This document shows positions 63,945 through 64,000 of a DNA stretch of 64,000 nt, in pieces. Under the pieces are notes generated by a model. It was not told where the DNA came from. It worked only from the letters and a program-made list of their open reading frames with translations, and made no database searches. Position 1 is the first letter of the stretch. Each line of letters opens with the position of its first letter. This DNA is from Niebla homalea. Its lineage: Eukaryota > Ascomycota > Lecanoromycetes > Lecanorales > Ramalinaceae. The translations under genes and the position numbers were made by a program. The stretch lies in assembly GCA_019925105.1 (NCBI GenBank), contig JAHGAU010000007.1, positions 1,426,001 to 1,490,000 on the forward strand, written 5' to 3'.

Positions 63945-64000
63945 GGATGGATGGAACGAGCAAAGGGGCTAGGACGATTTGGGTTGGGGCTGGTTTCATT

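Overview
The window reads as nuclear DNA of a filamentous ascomycete (Pezizomycotina, most likely Dothideomycetes). Genes are densely packed, single, and on both strands. Most introns are short (45-100 nt) GT-AG introns and often sit very close to the start codon. The proteins are typical fungal orthologues: Nop58, V-ATPase subunit d, listerin, XPD/Rad3, a PDR-type ABC transporter, Yen1, Ppm1, AP-2 sigma, Rpc9 and Gpi15. The species call is inference; no rRNA or mitochondrial marker is present. Exon structures below were worked out by hand by joining reading frames at splice sites and checking phase.

Layout. 1-8 kb: 5' end of an amino-acid-transporter-like gene (-), a broken secreted M43 metalloprotease (-), a GT32-type glycosyltransferase (-), a fold-back MITE-like element, and an OGFr-domain protein with a (Gly-Glu-Asp)n tail (+). 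8.5-16 kb: a four-exon PARP plus E2 ubiquitin-conjugating fusion (-), an amidase (+) and RNA polymerase III subunit Rpc9 (-). 16-28.9 kb: Nop58 (-) back to back with VMA6 (+), a secreted aldose 1-epimerase (+), a 1145-aa AT-hook protein (+), a COG7-like protein (-) and an Aim6 homologue (-). 30.5-41 kb: listerin/Ltn1 (-), a dispersed repeat, a decayed secreted protein (-) and the Rad3/XPD helicase (+). 41.7-52.9 kb: full-size PDR ABC transporter (-), an unrecognised three-exon gene (+), an Sds3-like regulator (+) and a kinase-like protein (-). 52.9-64 kb: a repeat-rich stretch with a mariner-type MITE, then Gpi15 (-) divergent from an RS-domain/Hub1 fusion (+), Yen1 (-) divergent from Ppm1 (+), AP-2 sigma (-) with a GC-AG intron, and a divergent pair of ISG12/IFI6-like genes.

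Most genes are housekeeping and do not form a pathway cluster. Ubiquitin or ubiquitin-like biology recurs: listerin E3, PARP-E2 fusion, Hub1 fusion, and several SUMO-interaction-like motifs. The strongest candidates for something little described are (i) the head-to-head ISG12-like paralogues, which share both intron positions and an LKQP-H junction, (ii) the RS-Hub1 fusion, and (iii) the PARP-E2 fusion with acidic SIM-like linkers. There are also two probable pseudogenes, two MITEs and a two-copy dispersed repeat.
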